A stretch of DNA of 64,000 nucleotides from Bacteroidota bacterium (GCA_021845665.1 JAJZVO010000013.1:17823-81822); one strand, 5' to 3'. Numbered from the stretch's first letter, positions 38,401-47,442 are shown. Translations and numbers: made by a program. The notes: generated by a model not told the origin, from the letters alone.

Positions 38401-38960
38401 ATGCGGCCGATAATTTCCGGGCCGTTTATCTCGATTCGCTCGCCGAGCAAACGCTGGTGCGCGACGCGATGAGCCGCCTTATCAGCTCTTATGAGTCGGT
38501 CGGCATGTACGACGCCGCGCTCGACATCACGCGGAAATTCATAAAGATGTTTCCCGAAGACAAATCGATCATGGACAAACGGATACAGGTCGGAATTCTC
38601 TATGAGGAACTGAGATATTTCGACCAGGCGCTTCTCACTTTCAAGGGCCTCATAAAGGAAGCAAACCGTGATTATCAGGCGGAACTTCACTATTATGTCG
38701 GAGCGATATATGATGACAAGGGCGAATATGCAAACGCGATCCTGGAATTCCTGAAGGTCCCTTACCTGGTCAGACGAAACGCCGTTGTCGACTGGGCCGC
38801 ACAGTCATACTACATGGCAGGGAAGTGTTATGAGAAGCTGAACAAGCCGAACGAAGCGATTGCCATGTACGAGAAGATAGTTCACAAACCGAACACCGAT
38901 CCGACTTTCATTGCCGGAGCGGAAAGAGAGATAAACAGAGTAAAGGCGCTGCTGAAATAA
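35460..38960 (+). CDS. Large exported tetratricopeptide-repeat protein
   Basis: This 1166-residue protein has a signal peptide ending SYAQ (about residue 21). It is then built almost wholly of TPR-like helical repeats from about 30 to the end; clear units include MYDLAEEQFTKFLQEYPAST, NKFGSAAANFQAFAVQYPND, KNYAEAERLLADVGRNYKKTP and GEYANAILEFLKV. The many repeats of the YPxS/D type resemble BamD/YbgF-like envelope TPR proteins. No catalytic domain or membrane anchor is visible, so it is probably a periplasmic scaffold. Its stop codon shares one base with the start of the next gene, implying coupled expression with the unknown 418-residue protein. Confidence 0.82.
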   Translation: MLKRTLLPITLFMMLVSISYAQQNQSDSDLKFGMELYQNKMYDLAEEQFTKFLQEYPASTSAGQARYYLAMSQYQENKFGSAAANFQAFAVQYPNDPLAPKAWLTAGESYAKVKDYMNAALSYQRFRVFYPTDVKAPGALLKAAKYFELAGDTARAEESLVAIVQNYTTTSSYFGATLWLGNLYFLSGELSKAEDQYKALLTSDDDSVRVMGLLALGKVDRLRGRPQQAEAFLQDAADLNIAPQSFDAMLESIEIDLSAGSYTLADRQAAMIDTTELSQPQKEWLLFEKAYSRIALGNQSSYPASTLNTLPLKYRVRLAHLLNTTGRYNAGISILGNLAENESTESILRLYSELAFRAGRMRLADSLLTIAIGESKPVDVRLVVKLLEIENRYLNDPEKIRETFYRYENVLKQRPDLYDFYKARSEEEVGDYEAAIRDFEGLTAEYPESDYAGAADSLSRYDKNYKVVNYRDAVVTMADILLEQGSADRISALFHLGNLYENELKDYSKAARVYKQLASISAGDTERVAEFKYAEALEKMPGDGRGESSQAYPIYQQLSTGLQKDSVAERSLLRLAEMQALSGDSLAAEGSALSFLKRFPTSQETPRAYTILAESLYGSGAYHEAMAQGILAGNRPEAQLIVARAEIALDSLRDAQQTLQVFIGANPPKKYWLEGSMLYAHVLQKMGKDAVPTYSGMLEQLQPSHYKDEVAAHLANYLYATGRYDSAYTVYKSIGEDELWYSKPPSILYKMAYCKLNSGDLDNAKDLFQEVATTSADSSRVLESYYQLGNIYATLGDRKMSASFYERAGSSMPDALVKAADIYFALKDYADAARVYGEEVSEASSDTLRAYSAARLVDIDYLGGNLKTADLDAARFRRTYQDPGGKYWARFLVDKAEYFIHGKNYAEAERLLADVGRNYKKTPAYPRSLLDEARISVALGELDVAEQRLKSLIAKFPDADAAPEAHLELGNIYYAKQKYQDAADNFRAVYLDSLAEQTLVRDAMSRLISSYESVGMYDAALDITRKFIKMFPEDKSIMDKRIQVGILYEELRYFDQALLTFKGLIKEANRDYQAELHYYVGAIYDDKGEYANAILEFLKVPYLVRRNAVVDWAAQSYYMAGKCYEKLNKPNEAIAMYEKIVHKPNTDPTFIAGAEREINRVKALLK

Positions 38961-40216
38961 TGTTCGAGAAAGAAATCACAAGCTACGCGTTCAACGTCAC
39001 GAAGCGCTATACGGGCGACCGCGTGAAGCTGAGCGGTCTCATGTCTGACGTGGAACTCCCCGAAGCATTCAGGAAATTTGCCGAGGCTGAGGTCGACGAC
39101 ATCATCGACATGGAGGAGTTCGACAGGAGCAGAACCGGGAAATTCGACCTGTCCAAGCCTGAGATCCAGGCGCTGTTGAAGGAAGTAAGACATATACTCA
39201 AGATCTCTCACGAATTCACCCGCGAGGAATTCATGGAACTCGCCGACAAAGCCTCCAAGTTCCTGTTCAATTACGTGATTCGCCCGAAGTGGACTCTGGA
39301 GAAATTTCTGTTCAAAGGCGAGAATTCCGTCGATGCGGTTTCCATCCGGAAAGCGTCCAGGTTCTTTCATTACTACGCCTACTATCCGAAAGGGATAATG
39401 GAGTATCTCGATTTTCACGGCAAAACTACTCTCGATATCGAAACTTGGAAGAAACTGCACGCGAAGATCGACGAACACCTCGTAAGCACGCTTCCGGCCA
39501 AGCTGAATACGCTCGCTGCACCGCTGTTCGGGATGTTCAAGTTCTCATCCGACACGGATCGGATACCAACGGATGCCGCTGCTCTCTTTTTCAAGGACAA
39601 GTCGGCAAACGAAATCGTGGACAGACTGGAATTTGCCAGGGAAGTCAAGAGTATACGTTCCGTCGATCTCATGACACTCGCGATGATTCTCGAAGCCACG
39701 TCACGCGATGTCGACCAGAACATTGCGGTGCTTCCGAAGAACGAAGAGCCGGCGAAAGAGTTCAGAAGCTTCGAGCGCCAGAAGGTCACGCATCCGCTCC
39801 ACCCCGAAGCGCCGCCCACGCCGCATATCCCGGACGTCGTGCTGAATGAGACTCCAGGCGGCCCAACCCCACCTGAGCCGGCTATGCCTGTAACCCGGCA
39901 GCCTCAGCCGCCGCGAGTTGAGCAGCCCCGCCGCCAGGAGCCCCACCGGAACACCGCAAGCACATCCGTGCGTAACTATATGTCGGCCAAACTCGAAGAC
40001 AAAATCATCAAGAAGATATTCCGGGGCAGCAGGTCCGCTTACCAGATTTGTCTCCACAAGCTGGATGAGAGTACAGATTGGCACAACGCTTCGAGGCTTG
40101 TCGAGGGAGTGTTCATAGATAACGACATCGATCCTTTTTCCAAGTATGCGGTCGCGTTCACCGACGCCGTGAGCGCGAAGTTCCGCGGACCCCGATCCAT
40201 CGACAAGAAATCCTGA
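38960..40216 (+). CDS. Conserved-looking protein of unknown function (418 aa)
   Basis: No family is recognised. There is no signal peptide or membrane segment, so it should be cytoplasmic. Residues 1-260 are a largely helical domain, with many Lys/Glu/Phe and aromatic motifs such as RKASRFFHYYAYYPKG. Residues 265-340 are a Pro/Glu/Gln/Arg-rich linker. Residues 345-418 form a small second domain (VRNYMSAKLEDKIIKKIFRG, then KYAVAFTDAVSAKF). Its ATG overlaps the last base of the TPR gene's stop and obgE follows after 14 bases, so it belongs to a three-gene run. The linker between two folded parts suggests an adaptor, but that is only an inference. Confidence 0.75.
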   Translation: MFEKEITSYAFNVTKRYTGDRVKLSGLMSDVELPEAFRKFAEAEVDDIIDMEEFDRSRTGKFDLSKPEIQALLKEVRHILKISHEFTREEFMELADKASKFLFNYVIRPKWTLEKFLFKGENSVDAVSIRKASRFFHYYAYYPKGIMEYLDFHGKTTLDIETWKKLHAKIDEHLVSTLPAKLNTLAAPLFGMFKFSSDTDRIPTDAAALFFKDKSANEIVDRLEFAREVKSIRSVDLMTLAMILEATSRDVDQNIAVLPKNEEPAKEFRSFERQKVTHPLHPEAPPTPHIPDVVLNETPGGPTPPEPAMPVTRQPQPPRVEQPRRQEPHRNTASTSVRNYMSAKLEDKIIKKIFRGSRSAYQICLHKLDESTDWHNASRLVEGVFIDNDIDPFSKYAVAFTDAVSAKFRGPRSIDKKS

Positions 40217-40230
40217 TCGAAAAGTAGCCG

Positions 40231-41214
40231 ATGGCACATTTTGTAGACGAGGCGGTTATTCTTGTCAAGGCCGGCAACGGTGGGAACGGCTGCGTCAGCT
40301 TTAGAAGGGAAAAGTTCATCCCGCGCGGCGGGCCGGATGGGGGAAACGGCGGCCGGGGGGGAAGCATCATACTTGTCGCAGACAAGAGCCTGACCACGCT
40401 TCTCGATTTTCATTACAGGGCTTCCTTTAAGGCGAACCGCGGCCAGCATGGGCAGGGCTCGAATAAGTACGGCAGGAGCGCCGAGGATCTTATTATAAAG
40501 CTTCCGACGGGTACCCTGGTAATGGATGCTGAAACGGAACAAACGATAATCGATATGGTCGAAGACGGCCAGGAATTTATCATCGCCAGGGGCGGGAGAG
40601 GCGGAAGAGGCAATGCGGAGTTCGCAACTCCGACTGACCGCGCACCGAGAAGGGCAGACCCTGGTGAGACCGGAGAGGAGAAAACCCTCAAACTCGAGCT
40701 GAAGCTTCTCGCAGATATCGGTCTTGTCGGGTTTCCCAATGCGGGGAAGTCGACTATGCTTTCCGTCATATCGGCCGCAAAACCGAAAATAGCAGACTAT
40801 CCTTTCACTACACTTGCACCTATTCTCGGGATAGCCAGCTTCCGCGACAAGTCGTTCGTCGTTGCCGACATGCCGGGGCTCATCGAAGGTGCAAGCAGCG
40901 GAAAAGGTCTCGGTATCTCCTTCCTTAAACACATTGAGAGGACAAAGGCGATAGCCGTGCTGATCGAATCGACCTCAACTGATCCGGAAGGGGATTATGC
41001 CAAACTTATGGAGGAAATGCGGCTCCACAGCAGGGACCTTCCTAAGAAAGTAATGACAGTCGTCTTCACAAAGACCGATCTCGTCGACCAGGATGCGTTG
41101 AAAGAACTCCGGAAGATTGCCTTTCCGAAAAAGCTTAAGATACATTTTGTCAGCGCGGTTACCGGGAGCGGAATAGAAGATCTCCTCAAAAGATTTTGGG
41201 AATCGTTGAAGTAG
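40231..41214 (+). CDS. obgE: Obg-family GTPase ObgE/CgtA
   Basis: This is an essential ribosome-assembly and stress-related GTPase, 327 residues. The glycine-rich Obg fold is at 1-158 (GGNGCVSFRREKFIPRGGPD, GGRGGRGNAEFATP). The G domain (about 159-327) has G1 GFPNAGKS, G2 with YPFTTL, G3 DMPGLIEG, G4 FTKTDLVD and G5 SAVTGSG. The length fits the short Obg form without the extra C-terminal OCT domain. Start ATG 40231 follows the previous gene by 14 bases. Confidence 0.96.
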   Translation: MAHFVDEAVILVKAGNGGNGCVSFRREKFIPRGGPDGGNGGRGGSIILVADKSLTTLLDFHYRASFKANRGQHGQGSNKYGRSAEDLIIKLPTGTLVMDAETEQTIIDMVEDGQEFIIARGGRGGRGNAEFATPTDRAPRRADPGETGEEKTLKLELKLLADIGLVGFPNAGKSTMLSVISAAKPKIADYPFTTLAPILGIASFRDKSFVVADMPGLIEGASSGKGLGISFLKHIERTKAIAVLIESTSTDPEGDYAKLMEEMRLHSRDLPKKVMTVVFTKTDLVDQDALKELRKIAFPKKLKIHFVSAVTGSGIEDLLKRFWESLK

Positions 41215-41696
41215 CGGCCCCCTCGCGTTTCTTTCACACACAAGACCCTGAAAAGGGCGCCATTCCCGGGGATAAGGATTCAATCGAGAATTGTCCTTGA
41301 TTCTCCCCTGTTAGTTCCACTTCATCGACGTGCGAATCATTTCGTTCCGACCACCCCAACTCGCAATGCAAGACTATCTTGATTTTCCCTCAAGCCGGAG
41401 ATAAATTCTTCTGCAACGGTCGTCTGGACTGCCGGCTTGAATCTAAAGGCCAGAACCTCACAATGTAGCACCTCTTACCATTATGCGACATCAAACGATT
41501 CACGTTGAGAACGTCGAACTCAGTGATTCGTCACCTTTACTCGTGTACAGATTGGAAGGAACATTCTTCTTGCTGCTGACATGTTGTCCTCTGCTGCCTG
41601 ATCGAGAAGACCGCGTATTGTCCGTTGACGGCTAAAATCTGGACTCCGACAGCTTCCTATCATTTCTGTCCTTTTCCGCTGAAGAGGGAGGGAAAT
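41215..41696. other. Gene-free 482-base stretch upstream of the PAS proteins
   Basis: No credible gene is seen on either strand between obgE and the PAS-domain protein. Frames through it lack ribosome binding sites and family resemblance. The following protein begins in the middle of a PAS domain, so this stretch may contain the decayed 5' part of an older, longer sensor gene. No terminator with a T-run was found after obgE. Confidence 0.4.
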
Positions 41697-42275
41697 ATGA
41701 CACAAGGATACGAAGAGTCTTCGTTGGACACGCTGGCAAAAGTGCGATTCGGAAGGATCCATACGGCACTCGATCACGTGAGACCTGATGGGAAACTGAG
41801 GTGGATTCACAACAGGGGAGTCGCACTTGTCGAGGCGGGTGAGGGAACCATTACCATGGCAGGAATAGCCGAGGACATAACCGACCGCAAGGTTACCGAG
41901 GAAGACCTTATCCAATCCCGTGAGCGCTACAAGAGCGTCCTCGATAGCATGCTGGAGGGATGCATGGTGATAGGATTCGACTGGACATACATTTACGTGA
42001 ACGAGGCTGCCGCCCGTCACGGATACCAGGAGAGAGACAACCTCCTCGGACGAAAAATGACGTCGGTGTATCCCGGCGTCGAGAAATCCGAAGTATTCAT
42101 GCAGTACAGACATTGCATGGATGAACGCGTTCCCCAACGTTTTGAGTCGAGCGATACTTTCGAGGACGGCACGACGAACTGGCATGAGTTCAGGGTTACG
42201 CCTGTCCCGGAAGGCATCTTCGTCCTCTCACTCGATATCACAGACCGTATCAAATCGAAGATTGAAAAAGGTTAG
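41697..42275 (+). CDS. PAS-domain protein without output domain
   Basis: GAGGGAGGGAAAT precedes ATG 41697, giving 192 residues. The first ~55 residues are the second half of a PAS domain plus PAC motif (VRPDGKLRWIHNRGVALVE, then GIAEDITDRKVTEEDL), with no first half. A complete PAS domain follows (about 65-185, RERYKSVLDSMLEGCMVIGF and TPVPEGIFVLSLDITDRIK). There is no kinase, cyclase or DNA-binding part. It is therefore a remnant of a larger sensor kinase or a stand-alone sensory adaptor. The next gene, another sensor without output, starts 8 bases later. Confidence 0.7.
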   Translation: MTQGYEESSLDTLAKVRFGRIHTALDHVRPDGKLRWIHNRGVALVEAGEGTITMAGIAEDITDRKVTEEDLIQSRERYKSVLDSMLEGCMVIGFDWTYIYVNEAAARHGYQERDNLLGRKMTSVYPGVEKSEVFMQYRHCMDERVPQRFESSDTFEDGTTNWHEFRVTPVPEGIFVLSLDITDRIKSKIEKG

Positions 42276-42283
42276 GAGAATAA

Positions 42284-43870
42284 ATGAGACTTGGCTCAGG
42301 CGCGGGCATACGGGTCAGGATATTTATCGGCTTCGGCGCTCTTGTCGTCGTACTTCTCGTGATTTTGATAACGGCCTATCTGGCTCTTGACGAATCCCAG
42401 CGGGCACAGAGAAGGATTCTTGAGTATAACTTCGGAAACCTGTACGATCTTCCGGATTTCAGGTCGAATCTTAACGAGCAACGCCTCGCGGTAGCGCTTA
42501 TTCTGGAGAGCCCGAAAGAGAGCTGGGACACGCTCGCGGCTCAGTTCGATAGTTGCCGCAAGAAGGCCGACAGCCTAATCAACAATCTCATCCTTAGATT
42601 CCGCGACTTTCCTGTTGAGTCGGAGCGGCTCGGGGTGCTCATTGCCGCAAGGGATAGGTACAATAGGGTACAGGATTTCCAGTTGAAGCTGCTGGCAGAC
42701 GGAAAACTGGACGAGGCAAAAGCATTATTCCTTGGGGCTCAAATGGATAACTATGCCAGGATACGCCTCCTCGCTGGAGAACTGGAAACCATGGAGTTGC
42801 GCGGGGCGCGTGAGATAGTCGGTCGCGCTGAAGATGATGCCGCTCTGAGGTCTCGTGAATTCCTGATCCTTGGGATCATAGGTGTCCTTATTGCCGCTGT
42901 GCTCGTCGTCTATTTGAACCGAACGATCTCATCTTATGTGCTGGAGGCCGGTTCGGCAGGAATCGCAAGATCAAAGGCAAACAGAGCGCTGAGGATGATG
43001 AACGCCTGCAGGTCTGCGGCAATCCGTGCCGCTGACGAGAGCCAGCTGCTTGAGAGTGTTTGCCGCGCCATCATCGAGATTGGAAGTTACAGAATGGCTT
43101 GGGTAGGTTATGCCGACGGCGATAAGGATAAGTCGGTTCGCCCGATGGCTTATGCGGGCGATGACGGCGATTACGTGGAACATGCGAAGATCTCGTGGGG
43201 AGACAACGAAAGAGGGCACGGACCGACCGGTACTTGTATAAGGACCGGTGAATTGGTGATTGCGAGGGATACTTCGACAGAGCCCGGCTACGAACCCTGG
43301 CGGTTCCGTGCGGCAGAAAAGGGGTATCGCTCGTCCGCAACACTTCCACTAAAAAACGATGGAAGGACTTACGGTGCGCTGATGGTATACTCCTCCGTTG
43401 CGGATGCTTTCGATGATCGTGAAGTGGAGCTTCTGAAGGAATTAGCGGATGATCTTGCTTACTCTACGGCTTCGCTCAGGGATCAATCGGCGCGTTCGAT
43501 GGCGGAAAAGAAAGGGCGCGAGTCCACCGCATATGCCCGAAGTCTGCTGGAAGCAAGTGTCGACCCGCTTATCGCCGTCAGCCCATCCGGAAAGATCACG
43601 GATGTCAATCTCGCTATGGAGGAAGCGACAGGTAAAAGGCGGGCGGAGCTCCTCGGATTCGATTTCTCAGCTTGTTTCTTCGATCCCGAAAAGGCGGCGG
43701 AAGGACACAAAAGAGTGCTTTCAGAAGGGAGTGTTCGTGATTTGCCCCTGACTCTCAGGCACAGGTCGGGGCTGCCCGTCAGCGTTGTCTACAGTGGGAG
43801 CGTTTATCGTAATGATTTGGGCGAACCACAGGGAGTCTTCGCCGCTGTAAGGGAAAACTCTAAGCGTTGA
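42284..43870 (+). CDS. Membrane sensor with four-helix-bundle, GAF and PAS domains, no output domain
   Basis: This 528-residue protein has a membrane helix (about 10-32), a helical periplasmic domain (about 35-190) of the chemoreceptor four-helix-bundle type, and a second membrane helix (about 195-212). A GAF domain follows (about 240-395, MNACRSAAIRAADESQLLESV, then GYRSSATLPLKNDGRTYGALMVYS). A PAS domain ends the chain (about 415-525, SLLEASVDPLIAVSPSGKITDVN). The chain stops just after the PAC segment (VFAAVRENSKR), where histidine kinases of this type continue into HisKA. A TTAGGAGA sequence precedes ATG 42284. It may act on a separate kinase, or be a truncated kinase. Confidence 0.75.
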   Translation: MRLGSGAGIRVRIFIGFGALVVVLLVILITAYLALDESQRAQRRILEYNFGNLYDLPDFRSNLNEQRLAVALILESPKESWDTLAAQFDSCRKKADSLINNLILRFRDFPVESERLGVLIAARDRYNRVQDFQLKLLADGKLDEAKALFLGAQMDNYARIRLLAGELETMELRGAREIVGRAEDDAALRSREFLILGIIGVLIAAVLVVYLNRTISSYVLEAGSAGIARSKANRALRMMNACRSAAIRAADESQLLESVCRAIIEIGSYRMAWVGYADGDKDKSVRPMAYAGDDGDYVEHAKISWGDNERGHGPTGTCIRTGELVIARDTSTEPGYEPWRFRAAEKGYRSSATLPLKNDGRTYGALMVYSSVADAFDDREVELLKELADDLAYSTASLRDQSARSMAEKKGRESTAYARSLLEASVDPLIAVSPSGKITDVNLAMEEATGKRRAELLGFDFSACFFDPEKAAEGHKRVLSEGSVRDLPLTLRHRSGLPVSVVYSGSVYRNDLGEPQGVFAAVRENSKR

Positions 43871-43936
43871 TATGGAACGAAGGGTGACCGCCGGATTCCT
43901 GCAATCGAGAGCGACGGTCACTCTTCTAAACGTTTC

Positions 43937-45352
43937 CTAAGGCTCCATTTCTGAAAGCGACCTCCTGATAATCTCAATCCCTTCATCGACCTCAGGCTGG
44001 CTCAGGTTCAACGGCGGTCTGAAGCGTATCGTGCGTTCACCGCATCCGATCAATAGCAGTCCCTTGTCGAATACCCTTCGCCTTAGTTCAAGTCTCTTTT
44101 CAGCTGAAGGCATGTCGAATGCACAGAACAATCCGAGACCGCGAGGATTGATTATCAGCGATGGGAACTCCTCACCCAGCTCCGATATCTTTTTCGACAA
44201 ATGGACTCCTACCTTTTCTGCATTCTCAACAAGCCGCTCTTCATGAATGATTTCCAGGAACTTTGTAAAGCGTACCATATCAGTGAGATTCCCGCCGAAT
44301 GTGCTGTTGAGCCTTCCCGGGGTCGTGAACACATTGTCCTTTACTTCGTCAAATTTTCTTCCCGCGAGCATACCGCAGACCTGAGTTTTCTTTCCGAACG
44401 ATATCGCATCGGGCTCGACGAAATGCTGGTGTGCCCACATCCTGCCCGTCAGGCCGATGCCTGTCTGGACTTCGTCCATTATCATGATTATGTCGTCCTC
44501 GGAGCAAATCTCGCGGAGCTTTTCGAAGAACTCCTTTCGGAAATGGTTGTCGCCTCCTTCCGCCTGTATCGGCTCGATTATCAGGGCCGCCAGGTCTTTG
44601 CCGAATTCCGATACCGCCTGTTTCAGCTGGTTAACAGAAATTTCTTCCTCGTGCTTTACGAAGTTCAGGTTTTCATCGTTGAGCGGGAAACGGACCGCGG
44701 GATTGTGAATTCGCGGCCACCTGAATTTAGGAAAATATTTCGTCTTCACGGGGTCGGTGTTTGTCAGCGAGAGTGTGTAACCGGTGCGTCCGTGGAATGC
44801 GCGCCTGAAGTGAACGACTTTCAGTCTGTCTTCATCGTTGTCCGATCTATATATTCCCGCCTCGAGATTCTTTCTCATCCTGTAGTCGAAGGCAGCCTTC
44901 AATGCATTCTCGACCGCGAGTCCGCCTCCCTCGATGAGAAAAGCATGAGGGAGATAGTCCGGGATCGCGATCCTGGAAAATGTCTCCATAAACTCGGCCA
45001 TCTCGACCGTGTATGAGTCCGAGCTCGACGGCTTGTGTACCGAGACTCTCGCGAGTTTCTCCAGAAACTCCGGAGAAGTCATTTTGGGATGGTTGAATCC
45101 GACCGGGGACGATGCAAAGAACGTGAAGAAGTCGAGGAAATACTTCTTCCTTCTTGAATCGAACACATAAGAGCCTTTGCTTCGTTTCAGGTCGAAGACT
45201 AGGTCGAAACCGTCGACAAGAAGATGCCTGCGGAGAACATCCATCACCCTCTCCGGAGTTACGCTCTCGGAGTATGCGATTGTGCCGGCACTGACATCGT
45301 GCTCCTTTTCTCTCGCTCCGGATGCTCTGTTTCGTGTGTCATTGATAATCAT
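43937..45352 (-). CDS. lat: L-lysine 6-transaminase
   Basis: This is a PLP-dependent class III aminotransferase of 471 residues that moves the epsilon-amino group of lysine to 2-oxoglutarate, giving alpha-aminoadipate semialdehyde. Family marks are FDLKRSKGSYVFDSRRKKYF at the N-terminus, FFASSPVGFNHPK, EGGGLAVENALKAAFDYR for PLP phosphate binding, FRRAFHGRTGYTLSLTNTD, IIEPIQAEGGDNHFR, MIMDEVQTGIGLTG, and the Schiff-base lysine in ISFGKKTQVCG (about residue 320). The FFASSPVG and KKTQVCG segments point to lysine 6-transaminase rather than ornithine or GABA transaminases. It lies 18 bases after an aldehyde dehydrogenase gene that would take its product. Confidence 0.9.
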   Translation of the reverse strand: MIINDTRNRASGAREKEHDVSAGTIAYSESVTPERVMDVLRRHLLVDGFDLVFDLKRSKGSYVFDSRRKKYFLDFFTFFASSPVGFNHPKMTSPEFLEKLARVSVHKPSSSDSYTVEMAEFMETFSRIAIPDYLPHAFLIEGGGLAVENALKAAFDYRMRKNLEAGIYRSDNDEDRLKVVHFRRAFHGRTGYTLSLTNTDPVKTKYFPKFRWPRIHNPAVRFPLNDENLNFVKHEEEISVNQLKQAVSEFGKDLAALIIEPIQAEGGDNHFRKEFFEKLREICSEDDIIMIMDEVQTGIGLTGRMWAHQHFVEPDAISFGKKTQVCGMLAGRKFDEVKDNVFTTPGRLNSTFGGNLTDMVRFTKFLEIIHEERLVENAEKVGVHLSKKISELGEEFPSLIINPRGLGLFCAFDMPSAEKRLELRRRVFDKGLLLIGCGERTIRFRPPLNLSQPEVDEGIEIIRRSLSEMEP

Positions 45353-45370
45353 AAATCACCTTTTGGGAGT

Positions 45371-46891
45371 TTAGTCTTTCTTCCGGTTGTTGCCGGGTTT
45401 GGCTGAATAAGTGTCTATTTGTGCTCGCTGCAGCTTGTCGCTGTAATCGACGTACACGGTCTTTGTCTCCGTGAAGAAGTCGAAAGCGCCGGCGCCGCCC
45501 TCGCGGTGGCCGTTCCCGGTCTGTTTGACTCCGCCGAACGGCATGTGTGTTTCCGCACCGATCGTCGGCGCGTTTATGTATGTTATTCCCGCTTTGATGT
45601 CTCGTATCGCTCTGAACGCGTCGTTTATGTCCCTCGTGTAAACCGCTGAGCTCAATCCGTAGATGGTCCCGTTGAGAAGTTCGATCGCATGGTCGATCGA
45701 ATGTGCCTTCATCACGCTGAGAACCGGCCCGAAGATCTCTTCGCGGGCTATCGTCATCTCCGGCGTAACATCGGCGAATATTGTCGGTTTGTAAAACCAC
45801 CCCTTCTTAAGATCGCCGCCGGTCGCTGCCTCGCCTCCGATTACAAGCTTTGCGCCCTCTTCCTTTCCGATCTCGACGTAGGAGTGCACCTTCGCCCGCT
45901 GTGCTTCGTTGACGCAAGGGCCGACTTCCACCGATTCGTCAAGCCCGTTTCCGAGCTTGAGTCTTGATGCCCGCTCGGCCAGCATGTCCACAAACTTCTC
46001 ATATATCTTCTCGTGAACGATCAGGCGGCTGGTTGCTGTGCACCGCTGCCCGGTTGTCCCGAATGCCCCCCACAAAATACCATCCAGAGCCAAATCAAGG
46101 TTCGCGTCGTCCATGACTATCTCCGCGTTCTTCCCGCCAAGTTCCAATGAAACGCGTTTGAGGGACTTCGACGCGATTCCGGAAATTTTCTTCCCCACTT
46201 CCGTCGACCCCGTGAAACTTACCAGCTCGACGTCCTTGTGTTCTACAATCGCCATCCCGACTTCACTGCCTCCGCCATGGACAATGTTTACGACACCGTC
46301 GGGCACTCCTGCCTCGACGAGAATTTCGACGAGCGTTGCGGCGGTTCCTGGCGTGTCCGATGCCGGCTTGAATACGATTGTATCGCCCGATACGAGCGCA
46401 GGAAATATCTTCCACGTCGGGATCGCCATAGGGAAGTTCCACGGACTTATCACTCCCGCGACACCGACCGGAACCTTCATAGACATCGTGAACTTGTCCT
46501 TCAGCTCGCTTGGTGCCGTAACCCCGAACATCCTTCTTCCTTCGCTCGCTGAATAGTATGCAGTATCTATCCCTTCCTGGACATCGCCGCGGGTCTCGAG
46601 AAGCACTTTCCCCATCTCTTGCGTCATTTCCCTGGCGATTTCGTCCTTGCGGGCGACCATGATGTCACCCGCTTTCTTGACAATGTCTCCTCTTCGTGGA
46701 GCAGGGTAAAGGCTCCACTCTCTGAAGGCTTGCTTAGCAGCGTCCACTGCCGCGTCGACGTCCCTCGCGTCGCTTTTCGGAAATATCCCTACAACTTCGT
46801 CCCATTCGGCCGGATTTCGGTTCTCGAATGTTCTCCCCGACAAGGTCTCTGTTTCCTTGCCGCCGATGAGATTTCTAAATGCTTTTAGCAT
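45371..46891 (-). CDS. Aldehyde dehydrogenase, probably for aminoadipate semialdehyde
   Basis: This is an NAD(P)-dependent aldehyde dehydrogenase of 506 residues. The Rossmann and catalytic signatures are VISPWNFPMAIPTWKIFPAL, FKPASDTPGTA, SFTGSTEVGKKI, the general-base region LELGGKN (about 255-262), the nucleophile in GQRCTATSR (about residue 293) and EEIFGPVLSV. It precedes lat by 18 bases. With lat it forms a two-step route from lysine to alpha-aminoadipate, which is the basis for the proposed substrate. Sequence alone does not rule out another aldehyde. The upstream 233 bases (46892-47124) hold no gene. Confidence 0.88.
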   Translation of the reverse strand: MLKAFRNLIGGKETETLSGRTFENRNPAEWDEVVGIFPKSDARDVDAAVDAAKQAFREWSLYPAPRRGDIVKKAGDIMVARKDEIAREMTQEMGKVLLETRGDVQEGIDTAYYSASEGRRMFGVTAPSELKDKFTMSMKVPVGVAGVISPWNFPMAIPTWKIFPALVSGDTIVFKPASDTPGTAATLVEILVEAGVPDGVVNIVHGGGSEVGMAIVEHKDVELVSFTGSTEVGKKISGIASKSLKRVSLELGGKNAEIVMDDANLDLALDGILWGAFGTTGQRCTATSRLIVHEKIYEKFVDMLAERASRLKLGNGLDESVEVGPCVNEAQRAKVHSYVEIGKEEGAKLVIGGEAATGGDLKKGWFYKPTIFADVTPEMTIAREEIFGPVLSVMKAHSIDHAIELLNGTIYGLSSAVYTRDINDAFRAIRDIKAGITYINAPTIGAETHMPFGGVKQTGNGHREGGAGAFDFFTETKTVYVDYSDKLQRAQIDTYSAKPGNNRKKD

Positions 46892-47124
46892 CGTGAGCTC
46901 CCGGTTAAGTATGAAACCGATTTTTTTCTTTGTCGATATTCTACATCTTTATCGCCTTAGTTCCCTTGCTTGAAATCGTACTATGTGTTTCGAAGAGCGG
47001 AACTGCCGGGCGAGGCATTCCCCCCGTTCGAGGTGATCGGATTAAATTCAATACCAGGCGCATGTTATTCATGATCATTCGGCGCGGCAACCGGGATCTT
47101 CCGGCCCGTCGCGCACCCGTTCTC

Positions 47125-47442
47125 CTAGTCGGGACTGAAAAAAAGTACTATGGAAAGTATCAGCACTAGTATCGGAAGCAGCGAGAAGAAAAGGATATAA
47201 TGGAGCGGCCTGCTGAGCACCAGTTCGTCGTCCCGGAAAAGATGCTTGCTTACAAGGTGAGAACCGGCAACTGAAGAACCCGCGGCAAGAACTACAAGTG
47301 TAATAGACTTGATCGGTCCCATCGAAAACTTCAGGAATGTTATTTGCGCCGCCATTGCAATAGTCAGTCCGGCCAGTAGCCCGTAGAATCCACCTAGCCA
47401 CACCAGGAAAGGCTTGTTTTGCATCAGCGACGAAGATTTCAT
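47125..47442 (-). CDS. Small membrane protein of unknown function
   Basis: The 105-residue product has three or four hydrophobic helices (about 12-32, 43-60, 80-102) and short charged loops; no family is recognised. Its start (ATG 47442) overlaps the purB stop by 4 bases, so it is translationally coupled and very likely real. It ends the plsY-htrA-purB run. The layout resembles small DUF-type membrane proteins often found as operon tails. Function unknown. Confidence 0.7.
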   Translation of the reverse strand: MKSSSLMQNKPFLVWLGGFYGLLAGLTIAMAAQITFLKFSMGPIKSITLVVLAAGSSVAGSHLVSKHLFRDDELVLSRPLHYILFFSLLPILVLILSIVLFFSPD

